Shown here one piece after another: positions 15,665 to 24,089 of a stretch of DNA of 25,480 nt. This DNA is from Actinobacteria bacterium UBA912 (GTDB lineage Bacteria; Actinomycetota; Coriobacteriia; Anaerosomatales; UBA912): assembly GCA_002293965.1 (NCBI GenBank), contig DBEG01000165.1, positions 1-25,480 of the forward strand, read 5' to 3'. Position 1 is the first letter of the stretch; each line of letters opens with the position of its first letter. The position numbers and the translations under genes are program-made. The notes under the pieces were generated by a model. It did no database searches, was not told where the DNA came from, and saw nothing but the letters and a program-made list of their open reading frames with translations.

Positions 15665-16587
15665 CGACGCCATCTCCTGCGCTGGCGCTCGAGAACGACA
15701 TCAGCAGCGAGATTGATCATGAAGGTCACTGCGAACAAGAAGAAGCCCATGAAGAACAATGCCGAGTAGTGCAGGCCGCCCCTGACCGTCTCCCCCATCT
15801 CGTTGGCGATTGTGCCCGGGAGGGTCCTTACCGAGACCAAGGGGTCGGTGGGGATGATGCCAGCATTCCCTGCAAGCATCAGAACGACCATCGTCTCACC
15901 GATGGCGCGCCCCAACCCGAGCATCACTGCGGCGAAGATGCCCGAGGACGCCGCTGGGATGACGACCTTGTAGGTAGTCTGCCAGCGGGTGTTCCCGAGT
16001 GCCGCCGACCCCTGACGCAGCTCATTCGGTACCGCATGAAGGGCATCCTCGGCGATGGAGATGATCGTCGGTAGACACATGAAGCCCACCATCATCCCGG
16101 CCGTCATGGCGGTCAGTCCAGTGGCAGTCCCGAAGGTCTCCCGCACCCAGGGGGCCAGTATCGAAAGACCTATCAGGCCGAGGACCACCGAAGGGATGGC
16201 GGCCATGAACTCAATGATCGATTTAGCGACCTCCTTGACCCGCTTGCCGGTGAACTCGGAGATGAATACCGCCGACATGATGCCGAGAGGCACCGATATG
16301 GAAAGTGCCACCAGGGTCGCCCAAAGAGAGCCGGTGATCGCTGGCAAGAATCCGAACTGCTGGTTCTTCGAAGTGGGGAACCAGCTCTCGCCGAACAGCA
16401 TGTTGATCACGCCGATCTCTTGCATCGCGCGCATCCCGCTTAGGAACAGGAATATGGCGATGGCAGCCAAGACCAGGATAGCCGTCCAGCCGGATAGGGT
16501 GATCAAAAACTTGATGAACAGTTCGACCGCCCGGGATGAATCCGGGCGGTCGCCTTGCTTGAGCTGTGAAATTGTGAGGTGTTTCAT
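15661..16587 (-). CDS. pstC: Phosphate ABC transporter permease PstC
   Basis: A 308-residue permease with a hydrophobic helix at about 27-50, a periplasmic segment (FGESWFPTSKNQQFGFLPAI, about 81-100) typical of PstC, and the coupling loop LGNTRWQTTYKVVIPAASSG. The start is ATG 16587, 12 bases after the pstS stop; a TTG at 16596 is also in frame. The Shine-Dalgarno is weak (TGAG). Codons about 12-22, in the cytoplasmic N-tail, form a perfect 11-bp hairpin in the mRNA, listed separately, which could set pstC expression relative to pstS. Confidence 0.94.
   Translation of the reverse strand: MKHLTISQLKQGDRPDSSRAVELFIKFLITLSGWTAILVLAAIAIFLFLSGMRAMQEIGVINMLFGESWFPTSKNQQFGFLPAITGSLWATLVALSISVPLGIMSAVFISEFTGKRVKEVAKSIIEFMAAIPSVVLGLIGLSILAPWVRETFGTATGLTAMTAGMMVGFMCLPTIISIAEDALHAVPNELRQGSAALGNTRWQTTYKVVIPAASSGIFAAVMLGLGRAIGETMVVLMLAGNAGIIPTDPLVSVRTLPGTIANEMGETVRGGLHYSALFFMGFFLFAVTFMINLAADVVLERQRRRWRR
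16524..16552 (-). other. Perfect 11-bp hairpin inside the pstC N-terminal codons
   Basis: Arms CGACCGCCCGG (16524-16534) and CCGGGCGGTCG (16542-16552) flank a 7-base loop. In the transcript the hairpin lies about 35 bases after the pstC start codon and about 50 bases after the pstS stop. Without an immediate U-tract (the nearest run of five U is 14 bases further on) it is not a canonical terminator. It may protect the 3' end of pstS mRNA or attenuate pstCAB. Confidence 0.6.
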
Positions 16588-16599
16588 CAATCTCAATCT

Positions 16600-17484
16600 C
16601 TAAGGAATCGGAACGAAACCTTGGTCTGATACTATAGCACTTCCCTCTGCGCCCAGCACCCAGTCGATGAACGCCTTCACGACGCCGGTCGGGGTACCGT
16701 TGCTATATGCATACAGGTAGCGAGAGAGAGGATAGCTCTCATCCATCGCAGTTTCAACACTTGCCTTGACTCCATCCACGCCAATCACTTTCGTGTCTGC
16801 ACTGACGTAGCCCAGTCCGATGTAGCCGATCGCAGCCGCGTTCTGGGAAACCTCGGTGACGATCGCCCTTGTCGAAGGCAGAAGCATAGCCTCTTTGGCG
16901 AACTCAGCATTCTCGTCCTCGGCAGCTACTACAGTCTCCTTGAAGTACTCGTAGGTTCCTGATGCGCTATCGCGGGAAATCAGCACGATCGCCTGATCGG
17001 GGCCGCCGACCTCGCTCCAGTTCGTGATCTCACCACGGTAGATCGCTCCAATCTGCTGCATGGAAAGATCGTTGACAGGATTGTCAGGATGGACCACGAC
17101 TGCGAGTGCGTCGACCGCTACTGGATGCTCAACGGGCTCAACATTGTTCTCATTGGCCTGTGCGATCTCTTCATCCTTCATCCCGCGGGATGCGGTCGCC
17201 AAATCAATCGTGCCGTTGATCAACGCCGAGATACCGGTTCCGGAACCGCCACCCTTCACGGAGATGACCACGTCAGGATTAGCTGCCATGAACTCCTCTG
17301 CCCAGGCCTGGGTGAGGTTGACCATCGTATCTGAGCCCTGGATGTTGATGGTTCCCGTGAGTGTCTCTCCAGCTCCACCCTGATCGCCTGTGTTCTCCTC
17401 AGGTGCGGCACATCCGACCAGTCCCATGCTGATTGCGATCAGTGCGACTACAAGCGCAGTGACCATGATTTTGCCGAACTTCAT
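16600..17484 (-). CDS. pstS: Phosphate-binding lipoprotein PstS
   Basis: A 294-residue periplasmic-type phosphate receptor. It begins with a lipoprotein signal peptide: basic start, hydrophobic core, lipobox LVGC with C25 as the lipidated cysteine, then a Gly/Glu/Asn-rich linker. Phosphate-binding features are GSDTM at 50-54, GGGSGTG at 78-84 and SRDSASGT at 170-177, where R171, D172, S175, G176 and T177 correspond to the ligand loop of E. coli PstS. ATG 17484 has GAGGAAGGGTG just upstream; the frame extends 21 codons further without a ribosome site. It is the first gene of the pst operon, with Pho-box-like repeats upstream. Confidence 0.96.
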   Translation of the reverse strand: MKFGKIMVTALVVALIAISMGLVGCAAPEENTGDQGGAGETLTGTINIQGSDTMVNLTQAWAEEFMAANPDVVISVKGGGSGTGISALINGTIDLATASRGMKDEEIAQANENNVEPVEHPVAVDALAVVVHPDNPVNDLSMQQIGAIYRGEITNWSEVGGPDQAIVLISRDSASGTYEYFKETVVAAEDENAEFAKEAMLLPSTRAIVTEVSQNAAAIGYIGLGYVSADTKVIGVDGVKASVETAMDESYPLSRYLYAYSNGTPTGVVKAFIDWVLGAEGSAIVSDQGFVPIP

Positions 17485-17545
17485 TGACACCCTTCCTCTC
17501 GCTGACTGTTTGATCAAGCAATGGATATCGCCAACAACATCGACC

Positions 17546-17620
17546 ATGTTAGGTGCATCATCTGTAATAAAGGTTGCATTGATGTTAAATATCGCGCTAC
17601 AGATGTAAAATGAATGTAAA
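17546..17620 (-). promoter_or_regulatory. Pho-box-like direct repeats and probable pstS promoter
   Basis: Read on the pst strand, TTTACAT occurs at 17620-17614 and again at 17609-17603, exactly 11 bases apart. A variant TTTAACAT lies at 17589-17582 and TTACA at 17567-17563, roughly one or two helical turns further on. This resembles the TT(A/C/T)A(C/T)A direct repeats bound by Bacillus-type PhoP. A weak -10 (TAACAT, 17551-17546) follows the last repeat by 11 bases without a -35, as in activator-dependent Pho promoters. The regulator gene is divergent, 72 bases from the other end. Confidence 0.6.
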
Positions 17621-17647
17621 GTCCGTCTGAAGTTCGTATTGCATGCG

Positions 17648-17685
17648 TATGATACCTCCTTGGATACACCGATCGATGCGGAGGT
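17648..17685 (+). promoter_or_regulatory. Regulator-gene promoter element and possible Shine-Dalgarno-masking repeat
   Basis: TATGAT at 17648-17653 is a good -10 for the response regulator gene; no -35 is visible at the right distance. Just after it, ACCTCC (17654-17659) is the exact complement of GGAGGT (17680-17685), the ribosome site of the TTG start at 17692. Pairing across a 20-base loop could hide the ribosome site if transcription starts early enough to include the first arm. Confidence 0.4.
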
Positions 17686-17691
17686 CAGGAA

Positions 17692-18387
17692 TTGACGACT
17701 ATCTTACTGGTGGAAGACGACCCCATCATCCGGCAGACAGTCGAATATGCTCTGCGCCGAGCAGGGTTCAATACGGTGTCGAGTGCCAATGGCCTCCAGG
17801 CGCTTGAAGTTGCTGCTACATCCAAGCCCGACCTCATACTCCTTGACTTGATGCTTCCCGGAGCTGACGGATATGTGTTCGCCCAGAGCTTCCGGGAGAT
17901 AAACAAGCACACACCCATCATCATCGTGACCGCGCTGGATCAAGAGTCCGACAAGATCAAAGGACTCGATGCCGGCGCCGATGACTACATCACCAAGCCG
18001 TTCTCGATGCAAGAGCTGTTGGCTAGAGTCCGGGCAAACCTGAGGCGCACTCGTGAACAAGATGTGTTGAGCAACGAACCAATTGCCATCGGCGATCTTT
18101 CCATAGAGCCCAACCAACTCAAGGCCTCGGTGGCGGGTGTTCCGGTGAAGCTCAGGCTCAAAGAGTTCCAGCTACTTGTTACCCTCGCTTCCCATCCCGG
18201 GGTCTTGAGGACCAGACAGTTTCTTGCATCCGAAGTGTGGGGCTACGAGGCGTTGCCTACCTCAAGGACGATTGACGTGCACATTCGGCGTCTCCGTCAG
18301 GGCATTGAGGACCCCTCGCGATTCACGTACATACACACAGTCCACGGCATGGGTTATCGCTTCGAGCCCATCCCCAAAGATGAATGA
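17692..18387 (+). CDS. phoP: OmpR/PhoB-family response regulator, PhoP-like
   Basis: A 231-residue regulator. The receiver domain (about 1-120) has the acidic pair E8-D9-D10, the phosphoacceptor D52 (LLDLMLPG) and K102 in ITKPF. The C-terminal winged helix (about 130-226) has LRLKEFQLL, the TIDVHIRRLRQ recognition helix and VHGMGYRF, standard for PhoB/PhoP/OmpR. The TTG start at 17692 follows a strong GGAGGT by 6 bases. The gene lies divergent to pstS across Pho-box-like repeats and 18 bases upstream of a PAS-containing kinase, so control of phosphate starvation genes is the likely role. The name phoP is by context. Confidence 0.9.
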   Translation: MTTILLVEDDPIIRQTVEYALRRAGFNTVSSANGLQALEVAATSKPDLILLDLMLPGADGYVFAQSFREINKHTPIIIVTALDQESDKIKGLDAGADDYITKPFSMQELLARVRANLRRTREQDVLSNEPIAIGDLSIEPNQLKASVAGVPVKLRLKEFQLLVTLASHPGVLRTRQFLASEVWGYEALPTSRTIDVHIRRLRQGIEDPSRFTYIHTVHGMGYRFEPIPKDE

Positions 18388-18405
18388 CTCACAGGGTGAA
18401 CGCAT

Positions 18406-20178
18406 GTGAATAGATCGCTAACTACCCAGAGATTCGGTTTCAGGCACTGGATACGGCCGGCCTCCATAGTTGCAGGAATGGCCGCGCTCGCAGTGCTCTG
18501 GGCGTGGAGCTTCCTGGCACCGCTGGATTCGATGCTGCAGGAGAGGCAAGAGCGCCACCTGCTGGCCTTCGCCCGATCGGGAGGCGCTCTTCTCGAAGCG
18601 ATCCCGGGTGATCCCACCGATCAACTCTACGATCTCGTCGATCAGACTGAATTCCGCATTGAGGTGACGAACTCCCAGGGCGAGGTAGTGTTCGATTCGG
18701 TCCCGGGACCGGACTTGGCTCTCGATGCCTCGGCGGATGTCGAAGTCGAAGCTGCTCTGGCTGGCCGAACGGGGCTTGCGCAGCGCATCGACCGGCTGGA
18801 TGGCACTCAAAGGATCTTTGTTGCCGTGCCGACCGGCTTGAATGCCGAGAGGGCCGTGGTGCGTGTCTCGGAGGCTCAGGGCAACTTCTCAGACATCGTC
18901 ACGTCAGCCGTTCGATCAGGGCTCGTGCTTCTCGCGCTATCTCTCATCCTCGCTATCATCTTGGCCCGCCGGGTCGACAAGAGAGTAGAGGAGCCGGTCT
19001 TGCGGCTGTCGTCGGCCGCACAGAAGATAGCTGCCGGGGACCTGCAGGTCGTGATCGGAAGGGAGACCGGGGCCTTCGAGCCGATGGCGATCGCGCTGGC
19101 GACACTGAAGGAGCACATCCGCTCCATCGAAGAGGTTCACCTGGGAGAGAAGCAGGATCTGCGTCGAGCTCTGGACGGCTTTGACGATGCTGTGTTGCTT
19201 GTGGATGCAGACCTGATCCAATATGCGAACTCCTCGGCGGGTAGACTGCTTGGAATGCCTGTCACGGTGCTCGTCGGTAGAACGATCGATACAGTAGACC
19301 TGCCCGCCTCGATTGCAGCCGGGATCGGCGCGCTGACTGACGATCGAGTGGTCATCGAGTCCGGTCCGGACCCCTCAGGGACGACGCTCAGGGCCACTTT
19401 GACGCCTTTGGATGCAGAGGGTGGCTCAGGAGGCGTCTTGGTGGTCATCGGGGATGTCACTGAAAAGCTGAAGACAGAGCGCCTGCGAAGAGACTTCGTA
19501 GCGAACGCCAGTCATGAGCTCAAGACTCCGGTCTCCGCTATCCGGTTGCTCGCTGAGTCTACCCGTGACGCTGCTCTCGATGGGGACGTGGAGCAGTCAT
19601 TGGCATTCGCAACCCAGATCGCCGCTGAGTCCCACCGCCTGAGCAGGCTGGTCGTCGACTTGCTCGACCTCTCGCGACTCGAGTCGACCGATCCTGTCGG
19701 TTCCTCCTCGGATGTGCGGGAAGGAATCGCCAATGCGGTGCTATCACACAGAACCGCAGCAGCTCACAAGAATCTTACGTTGCAGGTGGACGACTCGGAG
19801 GTGGAGGGTGATGACCTCTACGCTGCCGTGAATCTCACGGATCTTGCCATCGTACTCGACAACCTGCTGGACAACGCTGTCAACTACACCGCTACAGGTG
19901 GAGCGCGCGTGATCCTCGAAGCCGACGCCGACACGATATCCATCTCCGTCATCGACACTGGAATCGGCATACCCGCAGAGGACCTGCCGAGGATATTCGA
20001 GCGCTTCTATCGCGTGGACAGAGCTCGCTCCCGGTCGACAGGGAGTACGGGATTGGGTCTCTCGCTCGTCCGCAACGTCGTGGAGCGCAGCGGAGGCACC
20101 GTGGAGGTAGCCTCCAAGCTCGGCCACGGCTCGACCTTCGTGGTCCGCTTACCGAGAGCCCGCGTCCACCGCTCCTAG
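18406..20178 (+). CDS. phoR: PhoR-like sensor histidine kinase
   Basis: A 590-residue membrane kinase. TM1 about 17-40, extracytoplasmic sensor region about 41-168, TM2 about 169-187, HAMP about 188-243, PAS about 252-350, HisKA with the phosphoacceptor H370 (NASHELKTP), and the ATPase domain with N box DNLLDNAVNY (485-494), G1 DTGIGIP (517-523), F box FERFYR and G2 GSTGLGLSL (546-554). The HAMP-PAS arrangement is that of PhoR. GTG 18406 has AGGGTGA 6 bases upstream. In many bacteria PhoR senses phosphate through PstSCAB and PhoU; the transporter is the divergent neighbour here, but no phoU is seen. The stop codon overlaps the stop of the convergent pyrophosphatase gene. Confidence 0.92.
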   Translation: MNRSLTTQRFGFRHWIRPASIVAGMAALAVLWAWSFLAPLDSMLQERQERHLLAFARSGGALLEAIPGDPTDQLYDLVDQTEFRIEVTNSQGEVVFDSVPGPDLALDASADVEVEAALAGRTGLAQRIDRLDGTQRIFVAVPTGLNAERAVVRVSEAQGNFSDIVTSAVRSGLVLLALSLILAIILARRVDKRVEEPVLRLSSAAQKIAAGDLQVVIGRETGAFEPMAIALATLKEHIRSIEEVHLGEKQDLRRALDGFDDAVLLVDADLIQYANSSAGRLLGMPVTVLVGRTIDTVDLPASIAAGIGALTDDRVVIESGPDPSGTTLRATLTPLDAEGGSGGVLVVIGDVTEKLKTERLRRDFVANASHELKTPVSAIRLLAESTRDAALDGDVEQSLAFATQIAAESHRLSRLVVDLLDLSRLESTDPVGSSSDVREGIANAVLSHRTAAAHKNLTLQVDDSEVEGDDLYAAVNLTDLAIVLDNLLDNAVNYTATGGARVILEADADTISISVIDTGIGIPAEDLPRIFERFYRVDRARSRSTGSTGLGLSLVRNVVERSGGTVEVASKLGHGSTFVVRLPRARVHRS

Positions 20179-21800
20179 TTACTGGCCGCGTCGAGCAATT
20201 TCTCGGCGATCTGCTTTTTGCGCGAGAGTAGGCCGTCCATCCAGACCGAACCCTCGTCGAAAGAAACGCCCAGCGCGCGTTCGGCTAAGCGTATGCGCCC
20301 AACGGCCATGACCTCGCTACCCTCCTCGATAACGTCTGTGATCATCATGAGCACGAGATCGTAGCCCTGGAACTCGCGTAGCCGTTCCATGGCGGCCCTC
20401 ATGTCTGCAGCATGACCCATCACATTGCGCATATCCGCTGTCTCCATCTGGCTGATGGCGATCCTGGCGTCCCCGATCCGGTACTCCTTCAGGTCGGCAG
20501 TAACCGCCCTCTCTGCCGAGAAGGGCATGCTCGAATCCCGGGACTTTAGCACCTCTATGCCGAACTCCATCGGATACACGCCGAGTATCTCGGCGAGTCG
20601 GGAAGCCACCTGACGATCGACCTCGGTAGTCGTGGGCGACTTCAGCAACACTGTGTCGGTCATGACCGCGGAGAGCATCAGTGCTGCCATCTGCTCCGTC
20701 GGCTTCACACCGAGATGCTCGTAGCGAAGCGCAACGATGGTCGCAGTGGAGCCCACAGGCATGTTCATGAACAGGATCGGCCCTGATGTCTGTACGTCAC
20801 CGACGCGGTGGTGGTCGATTATCTCCAGCACCGCAGCCTCCTGGATGCCGGGAGCGGATTGAGACATCTCATTGTGATCCACGAGTATGACCGGTCGCCG
20901 AAGCCCCCGGGCGACGTTCGTCCTGGTCACCATGCCCGATAGGCGACCCTCCGAGTCGACCACTACGAGTGCCCTGTTCGCACTCACCAGGATGTCTTCG
21001 GCGACCTCGCTCAGCAGGACGTCCGGTTCCGCAAAGGGCACCGATGTCTCCATGTGGTCACGGACCGAATGCGAGAGGTTGACGAGCCTCGCTGTCGCAT
21101 AAGTATCGTGATAGGTGGATATGATGGCGGCACCGGTCTCTTTCGCCAATTCGACCACGTGGTCATCGGGTCGGGCGCCACCGGTAAGGATCAGGCACGC
21201 CACTCCTGCGTCCAGGGCCATCGGCTGAGTACGCTTCCTGTCGCCGACTATCATGGTGTCACCGGGCGCGATATACCCGAGCATAGTGCTCGGCTCCATG
21301 GCGCCGATAAGGACGTTGCCTGTCAGTTCGCGATCCGCGTCACCAAGCAGCAGATTGCCATGAATGGCCCCCGCCAGGTCGCCCACCGTCACATGCCGGG
21401 TGAGGAATCCTCTGATCTCGATCTCCTCAAGGTACATCTCGGCGAGTCGGGCCTGGCTCACTAGGCCTCTCACGAAACCGCCCTCCAGCACCGGCAACAC
21501 GCGGACCTGATGCTCGCGCATGAGCCGACCGACCTCCAGCATCGTCTGATCGGCACACACTGTAACTACATCGGAGACCATCACGTCTCGAACGCGGGTG
21601 CGCACATGTGCGATCTCGATCGGGACCGAGACGCCATAGCGCTCGAACAACCAAGCGGTCTCAGATGGCATCGGTCCGAGGCGGGCCGGGATGTAGACGT
21701 TGTCAGGATCACTCACGTTCTTGAGGTGCGCGTAAGCCACCGCCGAACATATCGAATCGTTATCCGGCCTCAAATGTCCGAAGACCATTATCGGACCCAT
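20175..21800 (-). CDS. ppaC: Manganese-dependent (family II) inorganic pyrophosphatase with CBS-DRTGG-CBS regulatory insert
   Basis: A 541-residue enzyme hydrolysing pyrophosphate to phosphate. The N-terminal DHH domain has H9, D13 and D15 (FGHLRPDND; the usual PDTD is PDND, with metal residues kept). CBS domain 1 lies at about 68-128, a DRTGG-like domain at about 130-240 and CBS domain 2 at about 248-302. The DHH core then resumes with VDHNEMSQS and IDHHRVGD (D329-H330-H331), and the DHHA2 domain ends with the substrate motif SRKKQ. The length is far above the 310 residues of the Bacillus enzyme because of the insert. In studied CBS-PPases the insert binds adenine nucleotides and diadenosine polyphosphates. 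ATG 21800 has GGAGGTG 6 bases upstream; a GTG at 21815 is rejected. Catalytic numbering then equals that of Bacillus. Confidence 0.93.
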   Translation of the reverse strand: MGPIMVFGHLRPDNDSICSAVAYAHLKNVSDPDNVYIPARLGPMPSETAWLFERYGVSVPIEIAHVRTRVRDVMVSDVVTVCADQTMLEVGRLMREHQVRVLPVLEGGFVRGLVSQARLAEMYLEEIEIRGFLTRHVTVGDLAGAIHGNLLLGDADRELTGNVLIGAMEPSTMLGYIAPGDTMIVGDRKRTQPMALDAGVACLILTGGARPDDHVVELAKETGAAIISTYHDTYATARLVNLSHSVRDHMETSVPFAEPDVLLSEVAEDILVSANRALVVVDSEGRLSGMVTRTNVARGLRRPVILVDHNEMSQSAPGIQEAAVLEIIDHHRVGDVQTSGPILFMNMPVGSTATIVALRYEHLGVKPTEQMAALMLSAVMTDTVLLKSPTTTEVDRQVASRLAEILGVYPMEFGIEVLKSRDSSMPFSAERAVTADLKEYRIGDARIAISQMETADMRNVMGHAADMRAAMERLREFQGYDLVLMMITDVIEEGSEVMAVGRIRLAERALGVSFDEGSVWMDGLLSRKKQIAEKLLDAASN

Positions 21801-21852
21801 CGCACGCACCTCCACATTCTGACTCTGGTCCTTGCTTCATCTCGCACCGACA

Positions 21853-24024
21853 TCATGACGCAATCTTCCTCAATGGCGCAAAGCCCACCATCAGATTCTT
21901 GACGCCTTTCGAGCCGAAATCCACAGTCACGCGATCCTTCGAGACCTGCTTGACCACACCGATCCCGAAGACCTTGTGCTCAACCCGGTCGCCCGCCTGG
22001 AACTCGACATTGCTTGCGGCACCGACGACGGGTTTCTGCGACACAGTCCCCGACAGGAAGCTCTGAGTGCGGACGGGCGCATCGGCCTTGAGGCACTCAC
22101 GTGGTATCTCGGCTATGAAGCGACTCGGGGGGTTGCTCCTGGTGGAGCCGAATAGCGACCTGTTGCGCGCATGCGTCAGGTACAGTCGCTCCCGCGCGCG
22201 CGTGATGGCGACGTAAGCAAGACGTCGCTCCTCCTCGAGGCCAGCCGGGTCGAAGATGGAGTTCACATGTGGGAAAAGAGTGTCTTCCAGACCTGCGATG
22301 AAGACCACCGGGAACTCCAGGCCCTTGGCGGTATGGACCGTCATCAGCGTCACCGTTTCCTGGTCCCCGCTCATCGAGTCCAGGTCACTGCGAAGTGCGA
22401 GCCACTCCACGAAGTCGGCTAGCTGGGTCGCTATGTCGGCTCCCGCTTCCGAGGAATTGGCGTGTGTAGCGGCGTACTCCTCGGCAACTCCGAAGAACTC
22501 CCGGATGTTCTCGGCTCTGCCCGAAGATTCGACCGTGCCCTCGTTGGCGAGCTCCTGAAGGAGTCCGGTTCTGTCGATGATCCTTTCGACCTGGTCACGC
22601 AGGGAATGCTCGTTCATGGCTCGGATCTCGTCGATCAGCTCGACGAACGGTCGCACCTTCGCCGCGGGGCCGCTGCCGAAATCCCCTGCCGAGAAGCGGC
22701 GCAACGTCGTTTCGAACGACTCAGCGTCGTCTATCGAGACCTGTGCGATGCGGTCGACGGTCGTCTTGCCAATCCCACGCTTAGGCTTGTTGATGATCCG
22801 CTGGATCGATATGGCATCGAGCGGGTTTATCAGGATCTTGAGGTACGCCATGACGTCACGGATCTCGGCGCGATCGAAGTACCTGGTACCACCGACGATC
22901 TGGTATGGGATGCCCTCTCTTAGCAGCGCATCTTCAAGGGTCCGGCTTTGCGCGTTGGTCCGGTAGAAGATCGCGAAGTCCGAATACCCGTGATCCTCTG
23001 AGAGCCTGAGCCGCTCGATCTCGCGTGCGATGAAGCGAGCCTCGTCCCTCTCGTCATCGGCCTTGTACGAGGTCACGGCCTCGCCGCCAGCATTCGCGGT
23101 CCATAGCGTCTTGGCCTTGCGCCCGAGGTTGTTGGCCACCACGGCATTTGCCGCTGCCAGGATCGTGGCGGTCGATCGATAGTTCTGCTCGAGGCGGATG
23201 ACATTGGCCTCCGGATAATCCTGTTCGAAGTCGAGGATGTTCCTGATATCCGCGCCGCGCCATGAATAGATCGACTGATCGTCGTCTCCCACCACCATCA
23301 GGTTGCGATGCCGCTCCGCGAGTAGCTTGACGATGCGATATTGCGCATGGTTGGTGTCCTGGTACTCATCCACGAGGACGTAGCGGAATCTCGACTGATA
23401 GCGATCGAGGACATCAGGATGATCGGCCAGCAACCTATGAGCTTCGACCAGAAGATCGTCGAAATCCATCGCATTGCAGTCTTTGAGTCGCCGCTGATAC
23501 AAAGGAAACACCCGTGCAGCAGCCTTATCCATTGGCGTGATCGCCGATGCAGCGAACTCATCCGGGTCGATAAGTTCATTCTTCGCCGAGGAGATGCGAT
23601 TCGCCACACCGGCTACGGGATACCGCTTCTCATCCACTTCGGCCTGTGCCATCGCAGCCTTGAGCATCCGCTTCGAGTCATCGGCGTCGTAGATAGTGAA
23701 CCTGTTGGTGTATCCAACCCGCTCGGCATCGATGCGTAGCATTCTCACGCACATCGCATGGAACGTCATCACCCACATGTTTCGGGCAGATGGATCACAT
23801 ATGGCTCCCAGACGCGCCTTCATCTCAGCTGCAGCCTTGTTGGTGAAGGTGATTGCGACTATTTCCTCCGGGCGGGCCTTACCCGAACCCACGATATGCG
23901 CGATGCGATGTGTCAGGACCTTCGTCTTGCCCGACCCGGCTCCAGCCAATACCAAAAGTGGGCCGTCGGTACTGTTAACAGCATCGGCCTGGGCGGGATT
24001 GAGGTCAGGGGTCTTCTCGGTCAT
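21853..24024 (-). CDS. pcrA: UvrD/PcrA-type superfamily 1 DNA helicase
   Basis: A 723-residue 3'-5' helicase used in nucleotide excision repair, replication-fork clearing and plasmid replication. Motifs: Q-motif LNPAQADAV (about 8-16), Walker A GAGSGKT (about 28-34), TFTNKAA (about 59-65), Walker B DEYQDTN (about 219-225), motif III DDQSIYSWRGAD (about 247-258), motif IV LEQNYRS, motif V TVHTAKGLEF and motif VI VAITRAR. The C-terminal tail (VEHKVFGIGVVKQV) is the Tudor-like RNA-polymerase-binding domain of PcrA. Start is uncertain: ATG 24024 has no clear ribosome site; the in-frame TTG at 24033 has GGGTG 5 bases upstream. It lies between a tiny Cys-rich gene and ppaC on the same strand. Confidence 0.94.
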   Translation of the reverse strand: MTEKTPDLNPAQADAVNSTDGPLLVLAGAGSGKTKVLTHRIAHIVGSGKARPEEIVAITFTNKAAAEMKARLGAICDPSARNMWVMTFHAMCVRMLRIDAERVGYTNRFTIYDADDSKRMLKAAMAQAEVDEKRYPVAGVANRISSAKNELIDPDEFAASAITPMDKAAARVFPLYQRRLKDCNAMDFDDLLVEAHRLLADHPDVLDRYQSRFRYVLVDEYQDTNHAQYRIVKLLAERHRNLMVVGDDDQSIYSWRGADIRNILDFEQDYPEANVIRLEQNYRSTATILAAANAVVANNLGRKAKTLWTANAGGEAVTSYKADDERDEARFIAREIERLRLSEDHGYSDFAIFYRTNAQSRTLEDALLREGIPYQIVGGTRYFDRAEIRDVMAYLKILINPLDAISIQRIINKPKRGIGKTTVDRIAQVSIDDAESFETTLRRFSAGDFGSGPAAKVRPFVELIDEIRAMNEHSLRDQVERIIDRTGLLQELANEGTVESSGRAENIREFFGVAEEYAATHANSSEAGADIATQLADFVEWLALRSDLDSMSGDQETVTLMTVHTAKGLEFPVVFIAGLEDTLFPHVNSIFDPAGLEEERRLAYVAITRARERLYLTHARNRSLFGSTRSNPPSRFIAEIPRECLKADAPVRTQSFLSGTVSQKPVVGAASNVEFQAGDRVEHKVFGIGVVKQVSKDRVTVDFGSKGVKNLMVGFAPLRKIAS

Positions 24025-24089
24025 GGGGGTCAAGTCTACACCCGCCGAAGGTCCACCGACAGGGTTGAATCTTCTCCAAGGATATGTTC

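Noticed and set aside
16511..16552. The pstC hairpin as an intrinsic terminator
   Set aside because: The run of U starts 14 bases after the stem, and the hairpin is inside a gene that must be transcribed; at most it attenuates or stabilises.
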